This document shows, piece by piece, positions 1 through 9,751 of a stretch of 12,961 nucleotides of DNA. The stretch is taken from positions 1 to 12,961 of the forward strand of contig JAGQQT010000057.1 in assembly GCA_020426065.1 (NCBI GenBank). Reading direction: 5' to 3'. This DNA comes from Planctomycetaceae bacterium. Its GTDB lineage: Bacteria > Planctomycetota > Planctomycetia > Planctomycetales > Planctomycetaceae. Numbering within the stretch: the first letter of the stretch is position 1; each line of letters begins with the position of its first letter. Made by a program: the position numbers and the translations under genes. The notes under the pieces are model-generated. The model saw only the letters and a program-made list of their open reading frames with translations. It did no database searches and was not told the origin of the DNA.

Positions 1-38
1 CAGCTTCTGGTTACAGGGCAATTTCCCAGGAAAACAGG

Positions 39-60
39 TCCTCCGCATGAAATCGGAGGA
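39..60 (-). repeat. Hairpin directly after the DUF4175-like stop codon
   Basis: Seven-base inverted repeat (TCCTCCG / CGGAGGA) with an 8-base loop. On the minus strand the first arm begins at the base after the TGA stop of the last operon gene. The 3' side reads CCTGTTTTCC, so there is no proper U-tract. It could be a weak terminator or a 3'-end stabilising hairpin. Whether the operon continues beyond the window cannot be seen. Confidence 0.4.
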
Positions 61-2460
61 TCAGTTCAAAAGATCAATCAGCTTGCTTTTCCGTTCTGCT
101 TCCGTCCGTTCCTTCAGCTTTTTCTCTTCTTCGATGATCTCTTTCAGCATCTCAACCACTTCCTGAAAGTTTTCGAGCTGCTGCATTTCAGAAAGGATTC
201 GCCGCAATGTTGTTAACAGCTGATCGGTTCCAGTCAGGCACTGCGCGGCCAGTTCCGCTGCCGGGCGTCTGTTCTGCAGTTCGTAATCCAGATCCCGATA
301 CTGTTCATTCAATGTTCGAAAAGCCGTTCCAACCTCCACTTCCAGGGGGCGGATGATCTTGTCTTCCAGCCTCAGACGCATCTGGGGGGTATCGACCCGG
401 TTGTTGACCAGTTCGAGGCGTATGCTTTCGAATGCCATCCGAATCGCATCCGCTTCGACTGCATCTTTTCTCAGGATGTTGAGAGTTCGCTGCGTCGCAT
501 CAGCCAGAAGCTCCGGTTCATCCTGTTTTTCGCCGGACTGATGAAAATCATCCCGGGCCCGTGTCAGTTCCTCGATGAGCTGTTCAAACCGCTTGCGCAG
601 ATTCAGTTCATCCTGATGCAGCAGAGATAACAACTCTTCATCACTCACGATTTTGAGCCGATACGTTTCCCCCCGGGCGACATGAGGGCCGTTCAGATGA
701 TCCTCATCCGTCGCCTGAAAACTGACCAGCAGCACCTGGTCGACTTCCAGTTCGAGCGGAAGCAGATCCAGTTTTTCCCGAGGGGTTTCGGCGGCCTCCG
801 ACATAGCAAACTGGAGTGCTCCTCCCGGTTGTCGTTCCAGCTTTTGAACTGCCGGCTCCAGCTGGTCAATCCGATACTCGAAGGCGACTTCTGCCAGGCC
901 ATAATCATCGCGGACCACTCCTTCGAACGGCAAAAAGGCTTTACGAGTCACTGCTCGTCCAATGCCATACAAACGCGTTTCGATCTGTGGTTGTTCATCA
1001 ACAATCCCATGCAGATTCAGGCGAATCGGATCCAGGTTGAAGATGCCGTATTCATCTTCCAGAACAATTCGCAGCAGGTCATCCCGGTTAACAATCACGT
1101 AATCTTCGTCGTACAGCGGGTTGTGCTTCGGGCTGGCAGCATCTGGTTCAGCCGTTTCTCCACCAGCCGGAGTGGTTCCCTTCTCCACGCGCTGGGTGAC
1201 CCGTAGTGGAATCGTAAAACCAGCCCCAGTGATCATCTGCCTGCTGTCAGAAAATTCGTGTTCATGCCAGGCAATGCCCTGTTCATCCTCGTAGCGACAC
1301 CGCATGAGAAGCCTGCCGGTTTCCTGATCCTGCCGGGCCTGAAAGACAAAGTCGCGTCCGGTAATTTCAATCCCTTTGAGTGGAGATGTACTTGTGCCTT
1401 CCAGCTGCAGCAGCGTTTCCATTGGAACGGCCAGCTCGGTGCCACTGATCAGGATTTCGTTGGGTTCTCCAATCTGGGGATTGTTCCACCCTGTGTAGTC
1501 CGGGTACTGGCAAACAGCTTTCATGGAACTGATGGCAGGTTCCGGCAGCGTTTCGACCTGGTAGGGAATCACACTGGTGAAGTCACCGCCTGTCAGGATG
1601 AATTCGACATCCTCAACCAGATCCCCAATCGTATGGCGGAATTCTCCTTCACCGGAAGGAATCATCATCACGCGTGAGCGATGTCCGGATTTGGTCCGAT
1701 ACTGCATCATCACCTGGTCGGGAGTCTGTTTCCCTTCAATGGTGCGTGCGACAATTGTCAGGTCCCGTCCTGCGGGGTGACGGGCTTTTCGATCTGAAAA
1801 CTCCACGACACGATCACCCGGTTGAGCCAGAATCACCGCGTTCAGGCCGCACTTTCGATTCCAGTATTCCTCAGAAAGTTTGAGGTATGCGTTCGACCAG
1901 TGAGAAAGTGTTTCGGGTGAGGCTACTGCTGTGGCGGCCAGCGAAAGGACCGCCACTCCTGCCACCAGTGTGGCGTTTTTGAGCGGGCGGAAGTTGAAGA
2001 CCTTTTTCAAGTCCAGCTTGTCCACCAGAGTTGAAGCTTCATTCAGAACGCGCTGGTGCATGGCCAGCGTTAAAGGAGGCAAATCTTCCTTCTCTGGATT
2101 CAAGGACTGCTGCAGATCAACAATGCTGATCAGGCGGTCGTTCAGTTCCGGGAAGGTTTTTTCCAGCTGCAGGGCCAGGCCATGTGTGCGGAGATGAGCC
2201 ATCAGCTGCCAGACCAGATTTCTCAGCAGCACGACCACAAGGATTCCTATCCCGGCCAGTAAAAACAGGATCCGTCCTGGTCGAGGGATTTCCATGCGGG
2301 TCAGGCCAAACCAGGCCCAGTCGATCGCGAGTGTCAACCAGAAAATCAGAATTCCTGCGGCGATCACCAGGCAGATTCCCCGCAAGACCACATATTTGCG
2401 GATGTTGTTCCTCAGCCGAGCAATCAGCTCTTCAATCTGTTCTGGAAGATTCGAGTTCAT
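61..2460 (-). CDS. DUF4175-like large membrane protein, last gene of the MoxR/VWA operon
   Basis: Predicted 799-residue membrane protein. Two hydrophobic segments lie near residues 24-46 and 63-79 and a third near 163-180. A long, mostly polar region follows, presumably extracytoplasmic, and the last 130 or so residues are rich in Glu, Lys and Leu and look coiled-coil. This layout resembles DUF4175-type proteins found beside VWA/BatA genes in planctomycetes; the family call is by architecture and context, not by a catalytic motif. The start at 2460 (MNSNLPEQ) is chosen because GGGAGAGGG lies just upstream. An in-frame ATG at 2535 would add 25 polar residues and would sit 1 base after the upstream stop, but has no Shine-Dalgarno. 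Function unknown; position suggests it is a membrane partner of the VWA proteins. High confidence that it is a gene, moderate for the family. Confidence 0.85.
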   Translation of the reverse strand: MNSNLPEQIEELIARLRNNIRKYVVLRGICLVIAAGILIFWLTLAIDWAWFGLTRMEIPRPGRILFLLAGIGILVVVLLRNLVWQLMAHLRTHGLALQLEKTFPELNDRLISIVDLQQSLNPEKEDLPPLTLAMHQRVLNEASTLVDKLDLKKVFNFRPLKNATLVAGVAVLSLAATAVASPETLSHWSNAYLKLSEEYWNRKCGLNAVILAQPGDRVVEFSDRKARHPAGRDLTIVARTIEGKQTPDQVMMQYRTKSGHRSRVMMIPSGEGEFRHTIGDLVEDVEFILTGGDFTSVIPYQVETLPEPAISSMKAVCQYPDYTGWNNPQIGEPNEILISGTELAVPMETLLQLEGTSTSPLKGIEITGRDFVFQARQDQETGRLLMRCRYEDEQGIAWHEHEFSDSRQMITGAGFTIPLRVTQRVEKGTTPAGGETAEPDAASPKHNPLYDEDYVIVNRDDLLRIVLEDEYGIFNLDPIRLNLHGIVDEQPQIETRLYGIGRAVTRKAFLPFEGVVRDDYGLAEVAFEYRIDQLEPAVQKLERQPGGALQFAMSEAAETPREKLDLLPLELEVDQVLLVSFQATDEDHLNGPHVARGETYRLKIVSDEELLSLLHQDELNLRKRFEQLIEELTRARDDFHQSGEKQDEPELLADATQRTLNILRKDAVEADAIRMAFESIRLELVNNRVDTPQMRLRLEDKIIRPLEVEVGTAFRTLNEQYRDLDYELQNRRPAAELAAQCLTGTDQLLTTLRRILSEMQQLENFQEVVEMLKEIIEEEKKLKERTEAERKSKLIDLLN

Positions 2461-2463
2461 GTT

Positions 2464-2472
2464 CCCTCTCCC
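2464..2472 (-). promoter_or_regulatory. Ribosome binding site that decides the start of the DUF4175-like gene
   Basis: GGGAGAGGG on the minus strand ends 3 bases before the ATG at 2460, with its GGAG core at normal spacing. The competing in-frame ATG at 2535 has no comparable purine-rich stretch, although translational coupling from the preceding stop could serve it. Confidence 0.5.
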
Positions 2473-2536
2473 GGATATTCCGGTTTTGACTGTGCTGGCA
2501 CTGGAGTGAATTGCATCGTTTTTTCTTCTCCTCATC

Positions 2537-4972
2537 TCAAGCCAGTTGCAGCATTTTTCTGGCCAGCCACTCGATTCCCAGCAGCCCGACCAGAATCAGC
2601 AAAAACCATGTTCGATCCCACAACGTTTTGATCTGCTCACCCAGCAGGAACTGTTCGCTCGAATCTTTCAGCAGCGGAATCACCTGGGACGCATTCCCGA
2701 TTGGCAGATAGGTCCCTCCGGTCCCTTCCGCCAGCGTCTGCAGTTGACGGACATTCTGCTGCAGTTCCCGATTTTCCAGATCCGGTAATTCCGCCGCGAT
2801 CGATTCCTGGAGCACATCTTCCGTGCCGGGAATGGTCAATCGGATTTGATATCGACCTGCCAGTTGAGTCCGGACTTCTCCCACGTATGCACCTGCCTGA
2901 GCGGGATCAGGACGAAGGCTCGCAGCGGGCGACAGGAGTCTGCCGTCCGGAGTTTCTACTTCCAGATCCACCCGTTCTGACCGATAAGCTTCAAATTCCG
3001 CATCCAGCAGGCGAGCCCTGATCTTGACTACATCACCGAGTGGAACTACCGCCTGATCGACCAGCAATGTGCCCCGGGGATTGGAGCGTTTCATCCGATT
3101 CTGGCCAGCTTCCCGGCAGATTCGCGACCAGAAACGCTCGAAGAATTCCGGGTCCTCCGCTCGCACCCGATAAAATTCCGGTGAGCCCAGATAAAACGTG
3201 CGTCCCTGTCCATACAACTGGCTGGAGATCACGATCGGGGCTTCGACTTCCGTCAATTCCCCCACACCTCCTGCAGTGGCGTACACGATGGCACCGGATT
3301 TGGGACCGCTGGTCGGGTAGAAACGGAAAAAGCCGGGAAAGTCATTCCAGAACGTTTCACTGGCTGCGGAATCATCGGCGACATTCATCAAGGCCATCGA
3401 TTTCCCGTCAGCAGTCAACTCCAGAGGACGTTCCTGTGTGGAAGCGGAAACCAGATCAATTCCCGGTAGAATGGAATCCAGGACGACCGGATACAAATCG
3501 AGGATCTGCTGCAGTTCATCGCGGGAACCTGCCAGGAAGGGAGTGTTGATATCTCCTGCGATAAAGATCACACCCGCTCCTTCGCGGTCAATCCACTGTT
3601 CAAACAGTGCCCGGCCTGCTTCCGGAATCTTGGACCAGTCCGGATCAAAGCAGACCGCTACATCGTAGGAAAACAGTTCCGACTTTTCTCCGGGGAATTC
3701 CAGCAGAACCTTATCCACATCCTGGCTGATTCCCGCTCCACCTGTCTGCAGGTAGGCATCCACTTCAAAGCCGGGATGACGATTCAATACGCCACATAAG
3801 AAGCGGTAATCCCAGGATGGGCCGCCGGCAAACAGCAGCACTCGCAAAGGCCGTTCAAAAACATTGACAGCAATTGTCCGCTGGTTATCACTCGTCTTGA
3901 TTTCTTTGACCGAACTGTCAGGGACCAGACGCACCTGGTATTCCCATTCACCCTGCAGTTTGGGAGCCTGGGTGAAATGAACCTGCACAGGATTCTGATC
4001 TTCGAGGATTTCCACCTCCTGTGTTTCCACCTGGTAAAAGGTGCTGCCTTCTGCTGGTTCCCGGGCATTCAACTCCAGTTGAAATCGTTTCCCGGCCAGT
4101 CCTTCTCCACGCACATAGGCATCAATGTCAAAGGGGTCGCCCATCTGGACATCGGTTGGTGCCACCAGTTTGGCCACTTCGAGGTTGACAGGTGGAGCGG
4201 TCCCTCCGGTGCCCAGTGAGATCATTTTAACCTGCATCTGACGCGCCAGATCATTGGCGGAGCGGACATCAATCCCCGAATTTCCGCCGCCATCGGAGAC
4301 GACCACAATCCCCGCCAGAGTTCGCCCTGCAATTTCCCGGATCAGGCTGGTTGTCACTTCCCCTAACCGGGTTTCACTCCCGGTCGGTTGCAGCAGTTCA
4401 TCCCACTTGGGGGTCAGCTGGGGAGGAGAACTGGGTTCTTCGGTCCCTTCCTGTTTCTGAATCGGCAGTGTCACCAGGCGGGATGAAAGACGGGAATCAA
4501 ATCCGTAAATGGAAACTTCGTGGGTTTTAATGAGGTCGTTGAGCCAGCTTCCCTGCTGCAATAACTGCAACACGTCATCATATCGGGAGACTGTCTGGCC
4601 ATCACCTGCTTCATCCGAAGCCGGGTTAAGCATCGATGAGGAAGTATCAACCAGGATGGCCACTCGAGAAGGGCGAGTTGACCAGGTTTGTGTCCGCATC
4701 CGGGGATTAAGAAACACAATCAGCAAACCTGCCAGCGCAGCCAGTCGGAGTGTTGGGAGCAGAATTCGCCAGAAGAGCGGCACAACCCGGGAGTCTCTGC
4801 GGTAAATCTCAATGCACCAGCTGATCGCCAGTCCCAGCAGCACCAGGGCGAGCAGCCATTTCCAGGGATCATCCGGCCAGCTCCACTCGGTCATCTCGAT
4901 CGATGTCTGTGCAAACAGCATCGATGAAGTCAGGCCAGAGGGGAGAGCAGGCAGTGAAGTGAAGTTCATCAT
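2537..4972 (-). CDS. Membrane-anchored VWA-domain protein with a glutamine-amidotransferase-like domain
   Basis: 811-residue protein. Hydrophobic segments at about residues 39-57 and 69-88 are followed by a VWA domain with the MIDAS motif DTSSSM (109-114) and a later acidic MIDAS strand ([11 protein letters not shown]). A beta-rich region comes next, then a Rossmann-like stretch starting [15 protein letters not shown] and including [13 protein letters not shown] that resembles class I glutamine amidotransferase folds. I see no Gly-x-Cys-x-Gly nucleophile, so this domain is probably structural or ligand-binding. A last hydrophobic segment is at the C-terminus (about 789-805). The start overlaps the stop of the BatA-like gene by 4 bases (ATGA), and AGGAGGTGG lies about 6 bases upstream inside that gene, giving strong, coupled translation. 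The next ATG (4969) is a close alternative. Likely a partner of the MoxR ATPase; substrate unknown. Confidence 0.9.
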   Translation of the reverse strand: MMNFTSLPALPSGLTSSMLFAQTSIEMTEWSWPDDPWKWLLALVLLGLAISWCIEIYRRDSRVVPLFWRILLPTLRLAALAGLLIVFLNPRMRTQTWSTRPSRVAILVDTSSSMLNPASDEAGDGQTVSRYDDVLQLLQQGSWLNDLIKTHEVSIYGFDSRLSSRLVTLPIQKQEGTEEPSSPPQLTPKWDELLQPTGSETRLGEVTTSLIREIAGRTLAGIVVVSDGGGNSGIDVRSANDLARQMQVKMISLGTGGTAPPVNLEVAKLVAPTDVQMGDPFDIDAYVRGEGLAGKRFQLELNAREPAEGSTFYQVETQEVEILEDQNPVQVHFTQAPKLQGEWEYQVRLVPDSSVKEIKTSDNQRTIAVNVFERPLRVLLFAGGPSWDYRFLCGVLNRHPGFEVDAYLQTGGAGISQDVDKVLLEFPGEKSELFSYDVAVCFDPDWSKIPEAGRALFEQWIDREGAGVIFIAGDINTPFLAGSRDELQQILDLYPVVLDSILPGIDLVSASTQERPLELTADGKSMALMNVADDSAASETFWNDFPGFFRFYPTSGPKSGAIVYATAGGVGELTEVEAPIVISSQLYGQGRTFYLGSPEFYRVRAEDPEFFERFWSRICREAGQNRMKRSNPRGTLLVDQAVVPLGDVVKIRARLLDAEFEAYRSERVDLEVETPDGRLLSPAASLRPDPAQAGAYVGEVRTQLAGRYQIRLTIPGTEDVLQESIAAELPDLENRELQQNVRQLQTLAEGTGGTYLPIGNASQVIPLLKDSSEQFLLGEQIKTLWDRTWFLLILVGLLGIEWLARKMLQLA

Positions 4973-7437
4973 GACGCCACCTCCTGCTGCCTGGTTTGTT
5001 TGGTTCTCTCCTCATCATGCGGAAAGCGGCTGCGGGAACTGACAAAGGATCTGCTGAGCGGGGAACTCCCCGGCAAAGACATCGAATCCTGGTTGTGATA
5101 ACCCAGCCGATACGCCAGAGCCTGTTCGCACATCAGGAACAGGATCAGCATCACCAGCAGAAACGTCCGCAGCTCCTGGCCAGGATCACTTTGAGAAAGG
5201 CCGTCCAGTCGACCAAAGTCCTGGATAATCACATGCTCAGCATCGGCCAGTTTCAGTCGGAGTTGTGCAGAGGTCGTCGCTTTGAGAGCAGATTCCTCGA
5301 CCGGCACATTGAATGATTCCAGCGTGGTCAAGCTTTCCCGCTCCCTGGATTCCCGGGTGATTCGATAAATCCCCGGAACCTGCGTATTTTTGTATTCGGC
5401 AATCAGCACCGGCGTCTGTTCGGTGGCGGAATCTTCAGGAGAATCCGATTTCGGCTGAGGCCGTGTTGCCGTGACCGTGATCGGTGTCAGCCCTCCCTGA
5501 TCCGGAGGAGCAAACCGGACTTCCGGTTGCCAGTCGGCCGGGTTCAACGTCAATTTAAGTTCATCACCCACCAGGCGGGATTTTCGCAACTGGGATCGAT
5601 TGGCAATCGTATGCACCAGGTCCAGATGGAACACGGTAAAGCCGGGGGCATTCATGTCGAACGGCCAGTTGTGCCAGCGGGTTTCTTCTGTGTTGGAAAT
5701 CGGACCGGCCGAGGTCAGAGAAATGAAAACCTGGCCGGCTCCATAACGGGTGACCAGAAACACGGGAGACTGATCTCTCAAGGTGCCCAGAACCCGGACT
5801 GCAGGGGGAATCGTTTTCTGATCCTCGGCGAGCGGCACCACCCGGTAAAGATTCAGGTAATACGCCAGCAGGCCATCCGCTGCGTTGAGAATCCGGAAGA
5901 TCGGATGATCAGCCAGCTTCAGGTCCGCCGTGGAGTCCACTTCGGAGCGAGGAGGGAGTTGGCGGGGTGCGGAAGCAATCCGGATCGGAAACAGAGAACC
6001 AGCCTGAAGCGTTTCTGCAGGCTGACCGTTTTCATTTTCTGAGACGGTTTCCTCTAGAGTATCGGGGTTGGAAGCCAGCTCGTCATGTTTTGCAGCCAGC
6101 TCGCCATAAAACTGAGAGTCAATCCGATCCCCCATGAACCAGGCCAGTCCGCCGCCCGCGTTCACATAGGATTCAAGCTGAGTCACCACATCCGGTGGAA
6201 GGCGATCGATGTTGAGCAGATACACAACCGCAAACCGGGAGAGGTCCTGTTCCCGAAGCGACTCCGGGCGAATAATCACTGCTTCAAATCCGGTGACCTG
6301 GGGATCAGCGGCAATTGCATCCGCCACATAATCGGCTTCGGTATTCTGCTCGGAGCCATCTGCAATCAGAACTCGCTGCCGTTCCGGAACAAACACCGTT
6401 TCATAACGGGTGTTATCGATGCTGAGAGAATCTGAAGGGATCTTGACGGCAAGAGCATGCTCTCCAGACTGGGCGAGCGTGATGTCAAACGATTCAGTGA
6501 TCTGGTCTCCCGGTTCAATCCGGGGAATTGTGATTGCCTGAGCGATCGGCTCGCCATCAATCAGCACCCGCACCGGAAGATTCTCAACAACAGTCTCCCC
6601 CAGATTCTTCACGGCGATGTTCAGTTCCAGAGGAACGCCCACGGCGGCTGATTGCAGATCCCCCGAGAAATCGACCAGGGCAACATTCGCATGCGATTCC
6701 GGCACGCAGGGAACCAGGTTGACATAGGTCCGCTCGTCGGTAAGCGACTCCAGGTCCTGTTTCAGGGTAGGGGACTGTTCCCATTCCTCCAGGCGGAAAT
6801 CGGAAAGGACATGCACGAACTGGGGCCAGTCTCGATGAGCAGCCAGTTGCAGCTGGAGAGCGGAAAACACATCATCCCAGCGGGTGGTTCCGTATCCCGG
6901 TTGCTGGATCAGCGTTTCGGCAATGTCCTCGAATTCTCCCAGCAGGGAATCATCAATTCGTCGGTTGGTGAGATTCGCGGGAGTTGTTGCTGGTTCTGAG
7001 GTTCTGATCAAGGTCAGGGAGTGGATCCCGTCATTGGTGGCCAGTTCCGAAATGAGCCGTTTGGCCGTTTCTACCGCTTCCTGATAGGCCGATTTCTCCC
7101 CAAAGCGATCCTGCATCGAACCACTGTCATCCAGTACCACAACGTGATGGGTTTCCGTCTGTTCCAGCAGGGAGAGTTGCGAAGGATCCAGCAACAGTCT
7201 GGCGAACAGAAAAACCAGAAACAGCACAATCAGGATTCGCAGAAGCAGCAGCAGCCATTGTTCCAGCAACACCCGGCGTCGGTTCTCTTCTTCGCTCTGC
7301 AGCAGAAACTCCATGGCTGCAAACTGAACGGTCCGATAGCGCAACCGGTTCAGCAGATGGATGATGATCGGAATCGCGATCAGAGCCGCGCCGCCCGCTG
7401 CCATCCAGGGATGCATGAAAAATTGTGAAAGCCACAT
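4969..7437 (-). CDS. BatA-type membrane VWA protein (aerotolerance regulator N-terminal family)
   Basis: 822-residue protein. The N-terminus is a typical BatA domain: a hydrophobic segment (about 12-29) running into [14 protein letters not shown], then AMEFLL (41-46) and a second hydrophobic segment (about 61-80). A VWA domain follows with MIDAS motif DDSGSM (103-108) and a second acidic strand (HVLSDF). A CARDB-like beta segment ([34 protein letters not shown]) and an amidotransferase-like Rossmann stretch ([21 protein letters not shown]) come next. A hydrophobic helix ([15 protein letters not shown]) precedes a basic cytoplasmic tail of about 50 residues. Family members are known from Bacteroides Bat operons, also linked to MoxR. 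The start at 7437 has no evident Shine-Dalgarno; the bases before ATG read CCACCTC, and a strong hairpin lies upstream. Its stop overlaps the next gene by 4 bases. Confidence 0.9.
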   Translation of the reverse strand: MWLSQFFMHPWMAAGGAALIAIPIIIHLLNRLRYRTVQFAAMEFLLQSEEENRRRVLLEQWLLLLLRILIVLFLVFLFARLLLDPSQLSLLEQTETHHVVVLDDSGSMQDRFGEKSAYQEAVETAKRLISELATNDGIHSLTLIRTSEPATTPANLTNRRIDDSLLGEFEDIAETLIQQPGYGTTRWDDVFSALQLQLAAHRDWPQFVHVLSDFRLEEWEQSPTLKQDLESLTDERTYVNLVPCVPESHANVALVDFSGDLQSAAVGVPLELNIAVKNLGETVVENLPVRVLIDGEPIAQAITIPRIEPGDQITESFDITLAQSGEHALAVKIPSDSLSIDNTRYETVFVPERQRVLIADGSEQNTEADYVADAIAADPQVTGFEAVIIRPESLREQDLSRFAVVYLLNIDRLPPDVVTQLESYVNAGGGLAWFMGDRIDSQFYGELAAKHDELASNPDTLEETVSENENGQPAETLQAGSLFPIRIASAPRQLPPRSEVDSTADLKLADHPIFRILNAADGLLAYYLNLYRVVPLAEDQKTIPPAVRVLGTLRDQSPVFLVTRYGAGQVFISLTSAGPISNTEETRWHNWPFDMNAPGFTVFHLDLVHTIANRSQLRKSRLVGDELKLTLNPADWQPEVRFAPPDQGGLTPITVTATRPQPKSDSPEDSATEQTPVLIAEYKNTQVPGIYRITRESRERESLTTLESFNVPVEESALKATTSAQLRLKLADAEHVIIQDFGRLDGLSQSDPGQELRTFLLVMLILFLMCEQALAYRLGYHNQDSMSLPGSSPLSRSFVSSRSRFPHDEERTKQTRQQEVAS

Positions 7438-7469
7438 GAGGTGGAATTACTTTCGTCCAGATTTCTGAA

Positions 7470-7498
7470 CGATGGCTTATCCGTTCAATAAGCCATCG
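7470..7498 (-). repeat. Perfect 11-bp intercistronic hairpin between the DUF58 and BatA-like genes
   Basis: CGATGGCTTAT and its exact complement ATAAGCCATCG flank a 7-base loop. On the minus-strand transcript it begins 4 bases after the DUF58 stop codon and ends 32 bases before the BatA-like start. No U-tract follows (TTCAGAAATC), so it is not a standard terminator. A role in mRNA processing, 3'-end protection of the moxR-DUF58 part, or partial attenuation is inferred. Confidence 0.75.
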
Positions 7499-7502
7499 AA
7501 AC

Positions 7503-8405
7503 TTATTTTGTCATACCAACTCGATGTTTGAGATAGTGTGCCAGGACCGCATCAATGTTTTCGGTCGTGATCACCGTTCGATAATCGACAGCATATCGGG
7601 CGGCGAACAGACGGATTTCACTGAGGTAGGCTTCCATGGCCTGCAGGTAACTGTTGCGGAGACTTTTGGGATCGCAAACCAGTTCCCCGGTTTCTTCCAG
7701 TCCTTCGAATTTGGTCATCCCCTGGAAATTGAAATCCACTTCCTGAGGGTCGAGGACATGAAACAGCATCACGTCATGGCCTCTTAAACGCAGCAGTTTC
7801 AATCCTCGGAACAGTTCATCACGATCTGTAAACAGGTCAGAAATCACCACCACCAGACCCCGCTTGACCCGTTGCTGGGCGACCCGTTGCAGAATCGAGA
7901 GCATACCCGTTTTCCGGCTTCTCGGTTCTGCTCTAACGAGCACGTGCAGGATGTCGTGCAGATGATTCCGTTTGCTCCGGAAGGGGAGCTGTTCCCGGAT
8001 GTCATCGTCAAATGTGGTCAGACCAACGGAGTCCTGCTGTTTCAATAACAGGTAGGACAGGGCAGCAGTCAACAGGCAGGCAAAGTCGAGTTTGGATTGA
8101 TCTGTTGACCCATAGGTCATTGATTCGCTGATATCGACCAGCAACGTCGTTCGCAGATTCGTTTCTTCTTCGTACTGCTTGATGTAATACTTGTCGGTTT
8201 TTGACCAGACCTTCCAGTCGATCTTCCGGATATCATCGCCGGTGACATATTCCCGGTGCTGAACGAATTCGATGGACTGACCAAAGTACGGACTGCGATG
8301 CAGCCCGCTCATAAATCCTTCGACAATACCCCGGGCCTGAATCTCCAGTCGTGAGATCCGGTGAACGACCTCAGGCGGCAAAGATCTTTTTGAGTCTTGG
8401 ATCAC
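7503..8405 (-). CDS. DUF58-family VWA-like protein, MoxR partner
   Basis: 300-residue soluble protein with no membrane segment. The DUF58 signature is clear: [17 protein letters not shown] (51-67) followed by [12 protein letters not shown] (72-83). The VWA-like MIDAS strand LLVDISESM follows (88-96, D91-x-S93-x-S95), and a second acidic strand is [10 protein letters not shown]. The usual MIDAS threonine is not obvious; its region reads [13 protein letters not shown]58 proteins are the commonest partners of MoxR ATPases. The start is a GTG at 8405, inside the end of moxR (35-base overlap in another frame), with AGGGG about 12 bases upstream; a TTG at 8381 is a weaker alternative. The overlap indicates coupled translation. 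It probably links the ATPase to the membrane VWA proteins downstream, which is inference from context. Confidence 0.93.
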   Translation of the reverse strand: MIQDSKRSLPPEVVHRISRLEIQARGIVEGFMSGLHRSPYFGQSIEFVQHREYVTGDDIRKIDWKVWSKTDKYYIKQYEEETNLRTTLLVDISESMTYGSTDQSKLDFACLLTAALSYLLLKQQDSVGLTTFDDDIREQLPFRSKRNHLHDILHVLVRAEPRSRKTGMLSILQRVAQQRVKRGLVVVISDLFTDRDELFRGLKLLRLRGHDVMLFHVLDPQEVDFNFQGMTKFEGLEETGELVCDPKSLRNSYLQAMEAYLSEIRLFAARYAVDYRTVITTENIDAVLAHYLKHRVGMTK

Positions 8406-9417
8406 GACTCAGTTCCCCTTCCTTAGAGGGTGTTTCCTGGAGCAGACGATCGATGATATCGTCTGTCGTAATTCCTTCGCTTTCGGCTGCAAAGTTGGTC
8501 ACGATCCGATGTCGGAGCACAGGCTTGGCGACTGCGGCGATGTCTTCGGTCGAGACATAAGCCCGTCCTTTGAGCAGCGCCCGGGTTTTCCCACCCAGGA
8601 TCAGATACTGGACCGCGCGGGGACCTGCTCCCCAGCTGAGCCACTCTTTGACAAAGTCTGGTGCCACTTCTTCACGGATGCGTGTCTGGCGAACCAGGGC
8701 CAGGGCATATTCGATCACGTGGTCAGAAATCGGAACCTGACGCACGACTCGCTGCAGTTCTATGATCTCGTCTGCTTCCAGGACCTGCTGGACAACTTTT
8801 TCCTGCAGAGAGGTTGTTGTTTTGGCGATCAGTTTTTCTTCTTCGAAGCTTGGATAATCAACAAACACCTTGAACATGAACCGGTCCTGCTGGGCTTCCG
8901 GCAAGGGATATGTTCCTTCCTGTTCAATGGGGTTCTGGGTGGCCATGACGAAAAACGGATCATTCAACAGATGTTGGGTCTGTCCGACAGAAACGTGTCG
9001 TTCCTGCATTGCCTCCAGGAGAGCGGCCTGAGTTTTTGGTGGCGTTCGGTTGATTTCATCGGCCAGAACCATGTTGTGGAACAGGGGGCCATGCAGAAAG
9101 CGGAATTCCCGTTTGCCGGTTTCCTTGTTTTCCTGCAGCACTTCGGTTCCGGTGATATCGGCTGGCATCAGGTCCGGAGTGAACTGGATACGACTGAAAC
9201 TCAGCGAGAGGGATTTGGCCAATGTACTGATCATCAATGTTTTGGCCAGCCCGGGTACCCCTTCCAGCAGTACATGCCCGCGACTGAACAGGGCAATCAT
9301 CAACTGTTCGATTACCTCCTGCTGCCCGATAATCACCTGCTGGATCTGTTCACGAACATCTTCAAACGCGGTGCTCAGGCGACTGATCGCGTCTTCTGGC
9401 AATGATGGTTCAGTCAT
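8371..9417 (-). CDS. MoxR-family AAA+ ATPase
   Basis: 348-residue cytoplasmic ATPase and first gene of the operon. Walker A is GVPGLAKT (53-60), Walker B is MVLADE (116-121) followed by [18 protein letters not shown], sensor 1 is ATQNP (159-163), and [10 protein letters not shown] (171-180) carries the family's typical arginine. The C-terminal part matches the helical lid of MoxR proteins. The family uses ATP to remodel or load metal onto VWA-domain partners, which fits the three VWA or DUF58 genes behind it. The start at 9417 (MTEPSLPED) is chosen because AGAGGA lies 5 bases upstream and family members begin close to this point. An in-frame extension to 9483 would add 22 residues ([11 protein letters not shown]...) that look non-conserved. 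It overlaps the DUF58 gene by 35 bases. Confidence 0.95.
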   Translation of the reverse strand: MTEPSLPEDAISRLSTAFEDVREQIQQVIIGQQEVIEQLMIALFSRGHVLLEGVPGLAKTLMISTLAKSLSLSFSRIQFTPDLMPADITGTEVLQENKETGKREFRFLHGPLFHNMVLADEINRTPPKTQAALLEAMQERHVSVGQTQHLLNDPFFVMATQNPIEQEGTYPLPEAQQDRFMFKVFVDYPSFEEEKLIAKTTTSLQEKVVQQVLEADEIIELQRVVRQVPISDHVIEYALALVRQTRIREEVAPDFVKEWLSWGAGPRAVQYLILGGKTRALLKGRAYVSTEDIAAVAKPVLRHRIVTNFAAESEGITTDDIIDRLLQETPSKEGELSRDPRLKKIFAA

Positions 9418-9422
9418 ACGTA

Positions 9423-9428
9423 TCCTCT
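9423..9428 (-). promoter_or_regulatory. Ribosome binding site that decides the moxR start
   Basis: AGAGGA on the minus strand lies 5 bases before the ATG at 9417. It supports this start over the upstream in-frame codon at 9483. Confidence 0.55.
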
Positions 9429-9488
9429 TTATGTCGATGGATGAGCGATCTTGTTGCTGGGAATTCAGGAACTTCACTCTCATGGATA

Positions 9489-9677
9489 TCAGGCAGAGCG
9501 TAACGGATCATCCTGCTTCCAGTCGAGTATCTCATGAAAATCGTAGTGCGTGAGGTCATGTTCGGGGAAGTAGCGGAAACAGAATTTTGTCTGGAATAAG
9601 AAATCCTTGTCAGGTCGGTTGGTTTCGCTTCGGATTCGGAATCGGGACGAAAAGTTGCTATCTGCGATTTTCGCCAC
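9489..9677 (-). CDS. Doubtful 62-residue reading frame upstream of moxR
   Basis: A GTG-started frame of 62 codons, ending 71 bases before moxR. Its composition is protein-like: rich in Phe, Asp, Arg and Tyr, with stretches such as [18 protein letters not shown] and no low-complexity run. Against it: no Shine-Dalgarno before the GTG, an in-frame TAG five codons upstream, no other start codon, and a candidate moxR promoter within it. I do not recognise the sequence. It may be a small operon leader protein, a remnant of a longer gene, or chance. Confidence 0.2.
   Translation of the reverse strand: MAKIADSNFSSRFRIRSETNRPDKDFLFQTKFCFRYFPEHDLTHYDFHEILDWKQDDPLRSA
9584..9613 (-). promoter_or_regulatory. 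Candidate sigma70-like promoter for the moxR operon
   Basis: On the minus strand CTGACA (9613-9608), an 18-base spacer and CAAAAT (9589-9584) match the consensus at 5/6 and 4/6. It would give a leader of about 160 bases before moxR. It lies within the doubtful 62-codon frame, so both are unlikely to be functional as described. Confidence 0.25.
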
Positions 9678-9751
9678 GGATGGAATTCGCTAAAACGGAG
9701 CGAGGGCAGGTAGGGCAACTTGTGTGCCACGACTATTCAGCCAGACTGTCA

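Noticed and set aside
1..48. Minus-strand ATG at 48 with 16 open codons to the window edge
   Set aside because: The ATG lies in the loop of a hairpin and has no ribosome binding site; too short to judge.
8509..9405. 298-codon plus-strand frame opposite moxR
   Set aside because: It lies fully antisense to a MoxR ATPase with every family motif intact, and its own sequence resembles no family. It is a shadow of the codon pattern of the real gene.
9410..9730. 106-codon minus-strand frame across the divergent spacer
   Set aside because: No Shine-Dalgarno, low-complexity Ser/Arg/Thr-rich product, overlap with the moxR start and with the other small frame.
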